Positions 1 to 9,100 of a stretch of DNA of 64,000 nucleotides are shown piece by piece (position 1 is the stretch's first letter; each line of letters begins with the position of its first letter). A program made the translations under genes and the position numbers. The notes below the pieces were generated by a model. That model was not told the DNA's origin, did not search any database, and saw only the letters and a program-made list of their open reading frames with translations. The DNA is from Methylorubrum thiocyanatum (lineage in GTDB: Bacteria; Pseudomonadota; Alphaproteobacteria; Rhizobiales; Beijerinckiaceae), in assembly GCA_014138645.1 (NCBI GenBank), contig JACJIB010000006.1:389258-453257 (forward strand), in the 5' to 3' direction.

Positions 1-71
1 CTGCTTGCCATCCAAATTGCGGAAATGACTTGCCCAGCAGGGTAGACGTTTCAACTTAAGGCTTCCCTTCC

Positions 72-2342
72 TTACGCGAAGCCGACGATGCCAGGGGACG
101 GGCCGTCCGGCGGGACGTTTCCCGCCTGACGGCCCGGTTCGACCGTGTCGCGAACCCGTCGAGCGCCGCGACGCTTCTTGTAGGTGTTCCAGTAGCACCG
201 GAACCGGTTGGGGTCGTAGCCCCTAAGGTGGTGGGGCGCGCGTTCCGTCAGGCGGTCGACGATCCTGTCCCAGTGCCCGCCCCCGATGGTCCGCCGGAAC
301 GCGGTCGTCACCGCCTTGAGTTCGCCGAACCCCTCCGGGCAGTCGGCCAGCCGGCGACCATGGACCATCTTCGCCAGCATGAGTTCGACGAGCGACCGCG
401 GATCGGAGCATAAGCCGATCCTATGGGACACGAGGCTCGCGGGGACGAGGTCGCGGATATCTGCCCACTCGTCGTCCGACAGCCGCCACGGACCTTCCGC
501 GAACGACGCCGTGCCCCTCGCACGCCTTTGCAAGACCGACGCCCCGAGGCCCTTGCAATGCGCGAGCGGCACGACGAGCTCCAGTCGTCGGAACGTATCC
601 GGAGCTTGCCCGACCGCGCTGGTCCCGAGAAGGACGTCGACCCGGAACGCGATGCCGATGCGCACCCCGCCCTCGACCGGTCCGAGGGTGACCGTGTCGA
701 AGCAGCCCCTTGCCGCATCGATGACCCGCGCGGTCGCCTCGTCGTGGACGTACTTCACCTCGCGCTTCGCGAAGTTCCGCAGCGACGCGGCCATGCCACC
801 GAGGCGCTCTGTATCGAACGCCAAAATCCCGCGGAGCCTGGGCAGGGCCGCAAGGGCATCCCGCGCTTCCGCCAGGCACCTCTCGAATCGTTGCCGGTTG
901 CGAACGACGCTTTCCGGCTGCGCCCCCTCGGTGCGGTCTTTGTCGAACGTCGCATCGACCCGCCGGGTCCAGAGGTCGACCTGCCGCTGGAGCCGCTTCC
1001 GGTCCGACGCGGTTTCCTTCTCGACGCGGCGCGCCTCCTCGTTAAGCGCATCGACGAAGGGCCGGTGCAAGTCGGGGGATTCAAGCTGGTCGGCAAGCGC
1101 CGAGAGCACCAGCCCCTCGGCCCAATCCAAGTGATAGCGCGCCCGGTGATGGCAGGTGCCTTTCTGGATGGCGTTCGAACATGCGATGTGCCTCTTCTCC
1201 AGGATGTGCATCTTGCCGCCGCACGAGGGACAAAGGGCGCGTCCGGACAGCAGGTACCTTCGCAGGATCGGACCGCCCATCTGAACCCTGGTCTGCTTGG
1301 TCGCATCCACCGACTGCGCCGCGTTCCAAAGCTCCTCCGGGACGATCTGCAGGTGGGGGACGGGGTGCACGAGCCATTCCTCCTTCGGACGGCGCGTCAC
1401 CTTGATGACGTTCTCGTCGAAGTCCTTCTCGTGCTTGAGGCGCGCCCACACCAGGACACCACGATAAAGGGGGTTCGTGAGGACCGTGCGCAGCATCACC
1501 GGGGACCAGTCCAGGCCGCGGGGAGACTTGATGCCGGCCGCGTTGAGCGAGACGCAGATGGCGCTGAAGCTCACGCCGTCCGCGCGCATCTCGAAGATGC
1601 GGATGACGGTGTCCACCTTCTCCTTGTCCTTCTCCAGCAGCCCCGGACTGCCGAGGACCCGGCGGTAGCCGAAGCAACGGCCCGCGGGATGCAGGCCCCT
1701 CAGGACCATCGCGCGACGGCCCTGTTCGGTCCGCCACACGATGAAGTCCTTCTGTTCCTGGGACATGACCCCGCGGAACGCGACCTCCGTCGCGTTCATC
1801 GGCCCGCTCTTCGCCTGGTGCAGGCTGGATCCGTGCTTCTTCAGGTATTTGAACATCCACGCGAGATCCGCGAGGTCGCGGGCCATCCGGTCCGCGTCCT
1901 CGATGATGACCATGTCCACCTCGCGGACCGCGACCCTGTCGAGCAGCGCGTTGAGGCGGGTACGATGCTTCATCGAGGAGCCCGAGAACCCCTCGTCGGA
2001 GAAGATGTCGGTGTGGTCGACGACGACGCCGATCCGCCGTGCATAGTCCATGCAGACCTCAATCTGGCGTTCGGTGCTGCTCTGGCTCTGGCCCGTCGTC
2101 GAGTATCGGGTGTAGATCGCCGCCCTGATGCCGCGAGGCGCCGCGTGCGCAGGACTCGGGACCGGGGAACGCTTCGAGACCCATGCCTCCGGCAGGAGGT
2201 CGATGGGCCTGGCACCCACCGGCGTGCCCGGCGGCGGGCCATCGACCCGGGGGGCCGCCCAAGGGACGCGCCCGAGGATCGCCGACCCGACGAACGGCTG
2301 TCCGGAACGTGTGCTGCCGTTGTCGTAGCTTGAAGTGGACAT
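72..2342 (-). CDS. Large serine recombinase with extra C-terminal domain
   Basis: This is a site-specific DNA recombinase of the large serine (resolvase/invertase) family, expected to integrate, excise or invert a mobile element. About 70 proline-rich residues precede the catalytic domain, which carries the Y-x-R-x-S motif (YTRYST, nucleophilic Ser near residue 81) and the conserved arginine segment DADRMARD. A recombinase domain follows (FGYRR...SPRGLDWSPVMLRTVLTNPLYRG), then a zinc ribbon (CPSCGGKM ... CSNAIQKGTC) and a charged coiled-coil stretch. The last ~130 residues (WRLSDDEWADIRDLVP ... AFRRTIGGGHWDRIVDRL) resemble the N-terminal helix-turn-helix of IS5-type transposases, which is not usual for this family. 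The start at 2342 is preferred because AAGG lies about 9 bases upstream; an in-frame ATG at 2351 is the alternative. The function is firm; the role of the tail is inferred. Confidence 0.88.
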   Translation of the reverse strand: MSTSSYDNGSTRSGQPFVGSAILGRVPWAAPRVDGPPPGTPVGARPIDLLPEAWVSKRSPVPSPAHAAPRGIRAAIYTRYSTTGQSQSSTERQIEVCMDYARRIGVVVDHTDIFSDEGFSGSSMKHRTRLNALLDRVAVREVDMVIIEDADRMARDLADLAWMFKYLKKHGSSLHQAKSGPMNATEVAFRGVMSQEQKDFIVWRTEQGRRAMVLRGLHPAGRCFGYRRVLGSPGLLEKDKEKVDTVIRIFEMRADGVSFSAICVSLNAAGIKSPRGLDWSPVMLRTVLTNPLYRGVLVWARLKHEKDFDENVIKVTRRPKEEWLVHPVPHLQIVPEELWNAAQSVDATKQTRVQMGGPILRRYLLSGRALCPSCGGKMHILEKRHIACSNAIQKGTCHHRARYHLDWAEGLVLSALADQLESPDLHRPFVDALNEEARRVEKETASDRKRLQRQVDLWTRRVDATFDKDRTEGAQPESVVRNRQRFERCLAEARDALAALPRLRGILAFDTERLGGMAASLRNFAKREVKYVHDEATARVIDAARGCFDTVTLGPVEGGVRIGIAFRVDVLLGTSAVGQAPDTFRRLELVVPLAHCKGLGASVLQRRARGTASFAEGPWRLSDDEWADIRDLVPASLVSHRIGLCSDPRSLVELMLAKMVHGRRLADCPEGFGELKAVTTAFRRTIGGGHWDRIVDRLTERAPHHLRGYDPNRFRCYWNTYKKRRGARRVRDTVEPGRQAGNVPPDGPSPGIVGFA

Positions 2343-2557
2343 GTTGAGCATCCTTGCGTCGAGAGCTTGTGGTCGAGGAACTTCCCCGCGCCCTGATGTG
2401 CTAGGTTATGACTCTTCCAACGCCGCGATGACAGCACAAGACCGCCCTCAAAGGCAGTAATTTCAAGCAAAAACCTGGTTATAAATGCTTTATATAGGCC
2501 GCCCGCGCTGTTGACAGAGGAATAATGCGTCGATTGCCCCGTATATTACCAGATAAT

Positions 2558-2620
2558 GATCTCTCTGGTTCGATTCGACGGTTAGATCGACGCGTAAGGT
2601 CTAGGAGATCTCTGGTTCGA
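2558..2620. repeat. Short imperfect direct repeat between the two recombinases
   Basis: GATCTCTCTGGTTCGA (2558-2573) recurs as GATCTCTGGTTCGA (2607-2620), 49 bases apart, in a locally AT-richer gap between the serine recombinase and the small ORF. Direct repeats beside recombinase genes can be binding or crossover sites, but nothing here proves that. Confidence 0.35.
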
Positions 2621-2825
2621 CCGCGTGCCAACGGCCGTCGCGGAAGTCTTCCACCCGCCCGGACGTCGACGCGGTCCCTTCGGCCGCGTCGCGCGACGCG
2701 CGCATGGCTTCCCAGGCGGCGAGCGCGCGCATGAGGCGTGCGACGGCCGGAACCGTCGACCCTTCTCCTCCCGGGACGTTCCCGGCTTGGTTCCACGCAG
2801 CAGTGGTTCCCCGGTGGTGTCGCAT
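2601..2825 (-). CDS. Small hypothetical protein in the mobile region
   Basis: A 74-residue ORF that I cannot assign to a family. It is supported by a good ribosome binding site (AAGGAG, 8 bases before the ATG at 2825) and by a plausible composition: a helical, alanine-rich middle (ARLMRALAAWEAMRASRDAA) and an acidic C-terminus. It lies between the serine recombinase and the tyrosine recombinase on the same strand, so it may be a cargo gene or a recombination accessory factor. It is also short enough to be spurious, and no motif suggests a function. Confidence 0.5.
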   Translation of the reverse strand: MRHHRGTTAAWNQAGNVPGGEGSTVPAVARLMRALAAWEAMRASRDAAEGTASTSGRVEDFRDGRWHAVEPEIS

Positions 2826-2941
2826 CCGGCTTTCTCCTTGTCGTTGTGAGTCGATGCGGTTCCGACACGCGTGGCCTCGCGACCCGGCGGTGCGACGGGC
2901 GCGGACGTCACGCTCGCCCCGGGCAAGCGTGACGGAGGGGA

Positions 2942-4396
2942 TCAGCCGCGCTGCGAGAGGATCTCGGGCTCGCGCACTGGGCTGCCGTCCAGCGGCGGCA
3001 GCCTCACCTTCGCCACCGCCCGCCTGGCGGACCGCATCGAGGGGCCTTCGCTGTAGACGTCGAGGGTGATGGTGCCGTTCTTGTGTCCTACGATGCCCGC
3101 GATCAGGTTGGCCGGAACTTCGGCCTGCTCCAACCGCGAGATGAACCAGCGGCGGAAACTGTGGAAGTTGACCAGGGACCGGCGCTTGTCAGGGAGGTCG
3201 TGGGTGACGCCGCACAGCCTGCGATAGTCGGTGAAGTGGTTCGACGTCTTGAACGAGCGCTCCCGCACCGACCCCTTCTTCCGTACCGGCGGCCACTCCG
3301 GAAAGAGGTCGTCCTCCGGTCCCTTCCCGGCGATGCGCCTGGCGATGGCCGGGGCGAGGTCCGGGTGGATCGGCACGAAGCGCAAGGTGTCTTCCTGCTT
3401 CTGCGGCTGGAACCTGAGGCACCCGTTCTCCGTGTCGCAGACCTTCAGCCCGACGATCACGTCGAGCCGTGCTCCCGTGAGCGCTCCGATGTAGATGAGG
3501 TCGAGCATGTGGGGCTTCGCCGGTCCCGTCAGCAGGGTGGCGAGTTCCCGGTCGGTGAACGGACGCTCCTTCTGTTCCCGCTTCGTCTTCTGGCCCTTGA
3601 GCTTGATCCCGGCAAAGACGTTGTGGCGCGCGGCCGGCACGCGTCCACCGAGGTACTGCCAGTAGGCCGCGAGCCGGCCCAGGTACTTGTTGCAGGTGAC
3701 ATGGGTCGTGCCGGTGGTGAGCTTGAGGTCGTCCGCGAAGGCGTAGGCCCGCTGGAGGTCGATCTGTTCGAGCATCGGCGGGATGTTCTCCCGCAGGCAC
3801 CACTCCTTCAGGTACCGCATCGCCCGAAGGTCGTCCGCCTTGGTGCGGGCCTTGACGAAGAGTTGCGCGTGGTAATCCTCGAAACGGATGTCGACGGGCG
3901 TGGCCCGGCCGAGCGCGATGTCGGAGAACGCATCGGCCCTGGCGACCTGCTCGGGATGCTCCCGCTCGACGAACACGGGCGTGCCTTCCTCGTCCTCCCC
4001 GGCGAAGACGTCGCGCGAGCCCTTGAGCCTGATCTCGTAGTGCCTCTCGCGGACCGCCTCCCGGAAAGCCTCAAGCTCCGCCTCGTTGCCGCCCCGGTCG
4101 AGGTCCTTGCGGACCTTCGCCAGTTCGAGGGCGAGCGCGGTGTCGTCCTTCCTCAGTTGCCCGACCGATGCCAGCGCGTCCTCGATGCGCCGCCGGAAGC
4201 GCTCCAGGTGCGGCTTCTTGAGGACGTTGGCGACCTTGAGGCTGTCCGTACCGAGATTGTGCTTGAGCCGCGACGCGCCGACGGCGCGCTGGGCGGCCTT
4301 CGGCACGGCCATGGACACCCGCCAGCTCCCGCCGTGGAATTCCAGGTAAGCCTTCTTGGGATCGGACGGCCTCGGCAAGGGTAGTAACACTCCCAC
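2942..4396 (-). CDS. Tyrosine recombinase / phage-type integrase
   Basis: A 484-residue site-specific tyrosine recombinase. The N-terminal ~160 residues look like an arm-binding region (YLEFHGGSWRVSMAVPKAAQ), followed by a core-binding SAM-like domain (about 170-265) and the catalytic domain (about 275-450). The catalytic set is visible: Arg310 (LTGARLDVI), His412-x-x-Arg415 (HSFRRWF), His438 (VGHKNG) and nucleophile Tyr448 (TLDVYSEG). The length is typical of integrases from genomic islands of alphaproteobacteria. It sits at one end of the element, with a tRNA-like 3' end just upstream, and shares its strand with the serine recombinase and SRAP genes. It is intact and presumably active. Confidence 0.92.
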   Translation of the reverse strand: MGVLLPLPRPSDPKKAYLEFHGGSWRVSMAVPKAAQRAVGASRLKHNLGTDSLKVANVLKKPHLERFRRRIEDALASVGQLRKDDTALALELAKVRKDLDRGGNEAELEAFREAVRERHYEIRLKGSRDVFAGEDEEGTPVFVEREHPEQVARADAFSDIALGRATPVDIRFEDYHAQLFVKARTKADDLRAMRYLKEWCLRENIPPMLEQIDLQRAYAFADDLKLTTGTTHVTCNKYLGRLAAYWQYLGGRVPAARHNVFAGIKLKGQKTKREQKERPFTDRELATLLTGPAKPHMLDLIYIGALTGARLDVIVGLKVCDTENGCLRFQPQKQEDTLRFVPIHPDLAPAIARRIAGKGPEDDLFPEWPPVRKKGSVRERSFKTSNHFTDYRRLCGVTHDLPDKRRSLVNFHSFRRWFISRLEQAEVPANLIAGIVGHKNGTITLDVYSEGPSMRSARRAVAKVRLPPLDGSPVREPEILSQRG

Positions 4397-4503
4397 GGTC
4401 GCGGTAAGTCCCGGGTTCGTCCCGGGACGAGCCCCATGAAGCGCCTGGCGCGTAAAGGAATTGTGCTGGGACAGACGCTTGGCCGGGAGGAGGCTGGAAT
4501 CCC

Positions 4504-4516
4504 CTCAGCTCCACCA
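4504..4516 (+). other. Possible attachment-site remnant (tRNA/tmRNA-like 3' end)
   Basis: The stretch CTCAGCTCCACCA reads like the 3' acceptor end of a tmRNA or tRNA including the encoded CCA, and lies about 110 bases upstream of the integrase start. Integrases of this type often recombine into such 3' ends. I could not fold a complete tRNA or a convincing T-arm from the preceding bases, so this is only a hint of an att site. Confidence 0.25.
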
Positions 4517-4660
4517 GGTTTCTTGTCGCGACGTATAAGCGTTGATTGACAGAGACTTGGTGATCGTCAGCACGGCTTAGCATCCCCCACAAAGTACCGG
4601 CTTTGCTGACCGCGATTTGCGGCGCCTCGGTGTGGCTTGAGCCGGCCTTGGCTTCCGGCC

Positions 4661-5320
4661 TCAGCCCTGGGCCGTCCCGTCGTGACGCTCGCCTCTCGCC
4701 ACCTCCTTCATGAGCCCGTCAGGCAGCGGACGTTGTAGCCTCAGCGCCTCCTCCGTGGGCGCTTCAAGCCACGTCCCGCACTCTTCCTTCGTTGTGAGCA
4801 GCACGGGCATGGCCTTCTGGTGAACCGGCCCGACCACGCCGTTGGCCTCGGTCGTGAGGAAGGAGAACAGCCGGTGCTCCTCCTCCACCCTGTCGGGGTT
4901 CTCCTTCTTGGTTCCCCTCACGCCCGTCCAGGGACGCCAGATGCCCGCGAAGGCGAACAGCGGACGGTCATCGTCCAGGGCGAACCAGACGGGGGTCTTG
5001 CGCGGCTTCGTGTCGGCATACTCGCTGAACGATGACACGGGCACGAGGCAGCGGAACTCAGGCTTGAGCCAGGGGCGCCAGTGCGGGCTCCTCACGTTGC
5101 GGACGTTGGTGACGGGGTGCTCTCCGTAAGCCTTCGGCCCGGGGATGCCCCACCGCATCCTCGTCAGCTCACGGCCCTGCGTCCCGGCCAAGACCACGGG
5201 GGCCATCTGGTCGGGGAAGATGCCGGGGAGAGGCGGGAGGTTGCCGGCGCTGTCGTGGCTCACGTCGAACCACCGCCGTATCTCATCCTGGGGGCGGTTG
5301 AGGCTGTAGAGATTGCACAT
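4661..5320 (-). CDS. SRAP-domain protein (abasic-site crosslinking, YedK/HMCES family)
   Basis: A 219-residue SOS response-associated peptidase (SRAP) protein. The family shields abasic sites in single-stranded DNA by forming a thiazolidine crosslink through the amino-terminal cysteine exposed after Met removal. Key residues are present: Cys2 (MCNLYSL), Asn75 (NVRN), Glu100 (SSFSEY) and His167 (PVHQKAMPVLL). The length matches the family. Its position beside two recombinases suggests carriage by the mobile element, where a DNA-damage-tolerance function may help during transfer or integration. A perfect 10-bp hairpin lies 22 bases upstream of the start. Confidence 0.9.
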   Translation of the reverse strand: MCNLYSLNRPQDEIRRWFDVSHDSAGNLPPLPGIFPDQMAPVVLAGTQGRELTRMRWGIPGPKAYGEHPVTNVRNVRSPHWRPWLKPEFRCLVPVSSFSEYADTKPRKTPVWFALDDDRPLFAFAGIWRPWTGVRGTKKENPDRVEEEHRLFSFLTTEANGVVGPVHQKAMPVLLTTKEECGTWLEAPTEEALRLQRPLPDGLMKEVARGERHDGTAQG

Positions 5321-5341
5321 GAGGCCCGCCTAGAGCCGGAC

Positions 5342-5364
5342 CCGACCTGATTGCATCAGGTCGG
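5342..5364. promoter_or_regulatory. Perfect hairpin upstream of the SRAP gene
   Basis: CCGACCTGAT and ATCAGGTCGG form 10-bp perfect arms around the loop TGC. It sits between the SRAP start (5320) and the downstream end of the next gene (5547), so it may be an operator for the SRAP promoter or a terminator for the gene behind it. There is no T-tract on either side. Confidence 0.4.
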
Positions 5365-5546
5365 CGTCTCCAGACCTTCGATGTGACGCGCATTCTTTCG
5401 GCGAACCGGCTTCCCCTTCGTCGGAATGCGCTCGAGCACCGAAACGGAGACGACGGCGCAGGGCGGCCGGCAACGCGTCGGACAGCCAAGGGGGCCGACG
5501 ACAGACTGCGCCTTGCTCGGCTTGGCCAGTCGCCGGCAGCTCCGAT

Positions 5547-5894
5547 TCAGTCATCGCGCTCGCTGCTGCGGCTCATGCGTCTGGCAACGTAATCCCCTGA
5601 GTACGAGTGCTGGCCGAACACCAGCCAGCCGAGCCCGAAGCCGATCGCCCCCGCGACGAGGAAGCCCGTCATCGTCGCGGTATCCACATTGCCGACCGCT
5701 CGGCTTCCCTGGCGATAGTACCGCGAGCCGTACTCCGAGGCACTGTCCCAGGCATCGGAGGCTCTATCCGTCGCATCGCGCAATGCCTGTCGGGCCTGAT
5801 CCGCGGCCCCGCCGCCACTCGATGAGCCACTCCGGCCGGATGCGGGCCCGCCATCAGACCTGCCAAGCGGGTCATGTGAGCGAATGTCTGCCAT
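5547..5894 (-). CDS. Small membrane-anchored protein, function unknown
   Basis: A 115-residue protein. The N-terminal ~35 residues are Gly/Ser-rich and disordered. A helical charged segment follows (DQARQALRDATDRASDAWDS), then one membrane segment near residues 75-93 (TGFLVAGAIGFGLGWLVFG), and a basic tail. AGGAGG lies 13 bases before the ATG at 5894. The layout resembles small stress-associated envelope proteins of rhizobia and methylobacteria, but I recognise no catalytic domain. It is on the same strand as the RND pump and about 240 bases downstream of it; co-transcription is possible but not shown. Confidence 0.75.
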   Translation of the reverse strand: MADIRSHDPLGRSDGGPASGRSGSSSGGGAADQARQALRDATDRASDAWDSASEYGSRYYRQGSRAVGNVDTATMTGFLVAGAIGFGLGWLVFGQHSYSGDYVARRMSRSSERDD

Positions 5895-6136
5895 TGCCGT
5901 AGCTCCCTCCTGCTCTTGAGGCCGATGGTGAGCGGCATGTTCGGACGCCACGCCATCGGCTTGCATCAAGGGCAACCCGCCTGCACCCCAGAGGTATCCG
6001 GCTGAGGTAGCCATGCGGCCAACGCCGTGCACCGCCAGCAGCGTGCGGTGCTCCTGGCGATTCCGAAGGGCGCGACCGGCACTCAGCGGCCTGATGCCTG
6101 TCGAGGTCGATCGCTCGAACACAGCGTACGAAGCCG

Positions 6137-9100
6137 CTACGCCGCTTGCCCGATGCCGTCTTGGCCGGTCATCGGCAGGCTTGCACCGTGCTGCTTGAGC
6201 CGCCTGTTGCCGGAGAGGCTGCGCAGCAGGACGTAGAAGACCGGTGTCAGGAACAGGCCGAAGGCGGTCACGCCGATCATGCCGGAGAACACGGCGACGC
6301 CCATGGCGCTGCGCATCTCCGCTCCGGCCCCGGTCGCCGTCACGAGCGGCAGGACGCCCATGATGAAGGCCATCGAGGTCATCAGGATCGGACGCAGGCG
6401 CAGGCGGCTCGCCTCGATCGCGGCCTGAACCGGTGAGCGGCCGGCGAACTCCAGCTCGCGGGCGAACTCCACGATCAGGATCGCGTTCTTGGCCGAGAGA
6501 CCGACCAGGACGATCAGGCCGATCTGCGTGAAGACGTTGTTGTCGCCCGCCGAGAGCCAGACCCCGAACATCGCCGCCAGCAAGCCCATCGGCACGATCA
6601 GCAGGATGGCGAGCGGCAGGGCGAGGCTCTCGTACTGCGCGGCGAGCACGAGGAAGACGAGCAGCAGCGCCAGCGGGAAGACCCAGATCCCGGAATTGCC
6701 GGCGATGAATTCCTGATACGTCAGATCGGTCCATTCGAAGGCGAAACCGCGCGGCAGCGTCTCGGCGGCGATGCGCGCTGCCGCCGCTTGCGCTTGGCCC
6801 GACGAGAAGCCGGGGGCGGCGCCCGCGTTGATGTCGGCCGAAAGGAAGCCGTTGTAGCGCATGGCCCGCTCCGGCCCTGCGGTCTGGCGGACGCGCAGCA
6901 GGGTGGAGAGCGGCACCATCTCGCCCGATCCGGCGCGGACCTTGAGCAGCCCGACATCGTCCTGGCGCGCGCGGAACGGCGCGTCGGCCTGGACGCGAAC
7001 CGAGTAGGTGCGGCCGAACCGGTTGAAGTCGTTGACGTAGAGAGACCCCAGATAGATCTGCAGCGTGTCGAACACGTCGGTGACCGGGATGCGCAGCTGG
7101 CGCGCCTTGGTCCGATCGATGTCGGCGAAGAGCTGCGGTACGTTCATCTGGAAGCTGGAGAACAGGCCGGCGAGCTCCGGCGCCTGCGCGGCCTTGGCCA
7201 TGAATGCCTTGGTCGCCTCGTTCAGCGCCTCGTAGCCGAGGCCGGCGCGATCCTCGATCTGCAGCTTGAAGCCGCCGATCGTGCCCAGGCCATTGACCGG
7301 CGGGGGCGGGAACATCGCGATGAACGCTTCCGGGATCGCGGCGAACTTCCTGTTCAGGGATTGCGCGATGGCAGCCCCGCTCAGCGCGGGATCCTTGCGC
7401 TCCGCGAAGGGCTTGAGCGTCGAGAACACGATCCCCGAGTTCGAGCTGTTGGTGAAGCCGTTGATCGAAAGCCCCGGGAAGGCGACGGCACTCTCGACGC
7501 CGGGCTCCTTCAGGGCGATCTCGCTCATCGCCCGGATCACCTCCTCGGTCCGGTCGAGGGTCGCGCCGTCGGGCAGCTGCGCGAAGCCGACGAGGTACTG
7601 CTTGTCCTGCCCCGGTACGAAGCCGCCCGGGATCTGGCGGAACAGCGCAACGGTCAAGCCGACGAGCACGAGGTAGAGGACCATCATCGCGCCCTTTCGC
7701 GAGACGACGCCGCCGACACCGCGCCCATACCCGTCCGAGGCGCGCCCGAAGGCGCGGTTGAAGCGGCGGAAGAACCAGCCGAGCAGGGTGTCGAGCACCC
7801 GGGTCAGCCGGTCCTTGGGCGCGTGATGGTCTTTCAGGAGCAGCGCCGAGAGGGCCGGGGACAGGGTCAGCGAGTTGATCGCCGAGATGACGGTCGAGAT
7901 CGCGATGGTCAGGGCGAATTGCTTGTAGAACTGGCCGGTCAGGCCACTGATGAAGGCGAGCGGCACGAACACCGCGACGAGCACCAGCGCGATGGCGATG
8001 ATCGGCCCCGAGACCTCGCGCATCGCCTGGTAGCTGGCGTCCCGCGGCGACAGCCCGGCCTCGATGTTGCGCTCGACATTCTCCACCACCACGATGGCGT
8101 CGTCGACGACGATGCCGATGGCGAGGACGAGGCCGAACAGGCTCAGCGCGTTGATCGAGAAGCCGAAGGCATGCATCACCGCGAAGGTGCCGACGATGGA
8201 GACCGGCACGGCGAGCAGCGGGATGATCGAGGCCCGCCACGTCTGCAGGAACAGGATCACCACGAGGACGACGAGGGCGATCGCCTCCAGCAGCGTGTGG
8301 ATGACGGCCTCGATCGAGGCGCGCACGAACTGCGTCGGATCGTAGACGATCTGATAGTCGACGCCCTCCGGCATATTCTTCTTGATCTCGGCCATGGTCC
8401 GGCGGACCTCGTCCGAGATCTGGATCGCATTCGATCCCGGCGACTGAGAGATCGGGATCGCCACCGCCGACTTGTTGTCGAGGAGTGAGCGGAGCGCATA
8501 ATCCGAGGCGCCGAGCTCGATCCGGGCGATGTCGCGAAGCCGCGTGATCTCGCCGTTCTCTCCGGTCTTCACGACGATGTCGCCGAATTGCTCCTCACTG
8601 GTGAGGCGCCCTTCCGCGTTGAGCGAGAGTTGCAGGTCGAGGCCGGGAACGGCCGGCGAAGCGCCGATGACGCCCGCCGCCGCCTCCACGTTCTGCGCCT
8701 GGATCTCGCGCACCACGTCGCCCGCCGAGAGGCCGTGCTCGGCCACCTTCTGCGGATCGAGCCAGATCCGCATCGCGTAGTCGCCCGAGCCGAACAGCTG
8801 CACCTGTCCCACGCCGTCGAGACGGGCGAGGCGATCCTTGATGTTCAGCACGGCATAGTTGCGCAGATAGGTCATGTCGTAGCGCCCATTGGGCGAGACG
8901 AGGTGCACGACCATGGTCAGGTCGGGCGAGGACTTCACCGTGACGATGCCGAGCTGACGCACGATGGCCGGCAGGCGCGGCTCGGCCTGCGAGACACGGT
9001 TCTGAACGAGCTGCTGCGCCTTGTCCGGATCGGTGCCCAGACGGAAGGTGACGGTCAGGGTCATGATCCCGTCCGTCGTGGCTTGGCTCGACATGTAGAG

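Noticed and set aside
423-2333. A 636-codon plus-strand frame opposite the serine recombinase
   Set aside because: Antisense shadow with high Arg/Pro/Glu content and no family features, while the minus strand carries the intact recombinase motifs.
4441-4516. A complete tRNA or tmRNA gene
   Set aside because: The 3' CAGCTCCACCA is suggestive, but I could not form a proper T-arm or find the 5' acceptor strand, so I keep it only as a possible att remnant.
5547-8240. An 897-codon open frame on the minus strand across the RND permease gene
   Set aside because: It is a shadow in another frame of the permease; the protein is arginine/alanine-rich without domains. Only its last 115 codons are a real small gene with its own ribosome binding site.
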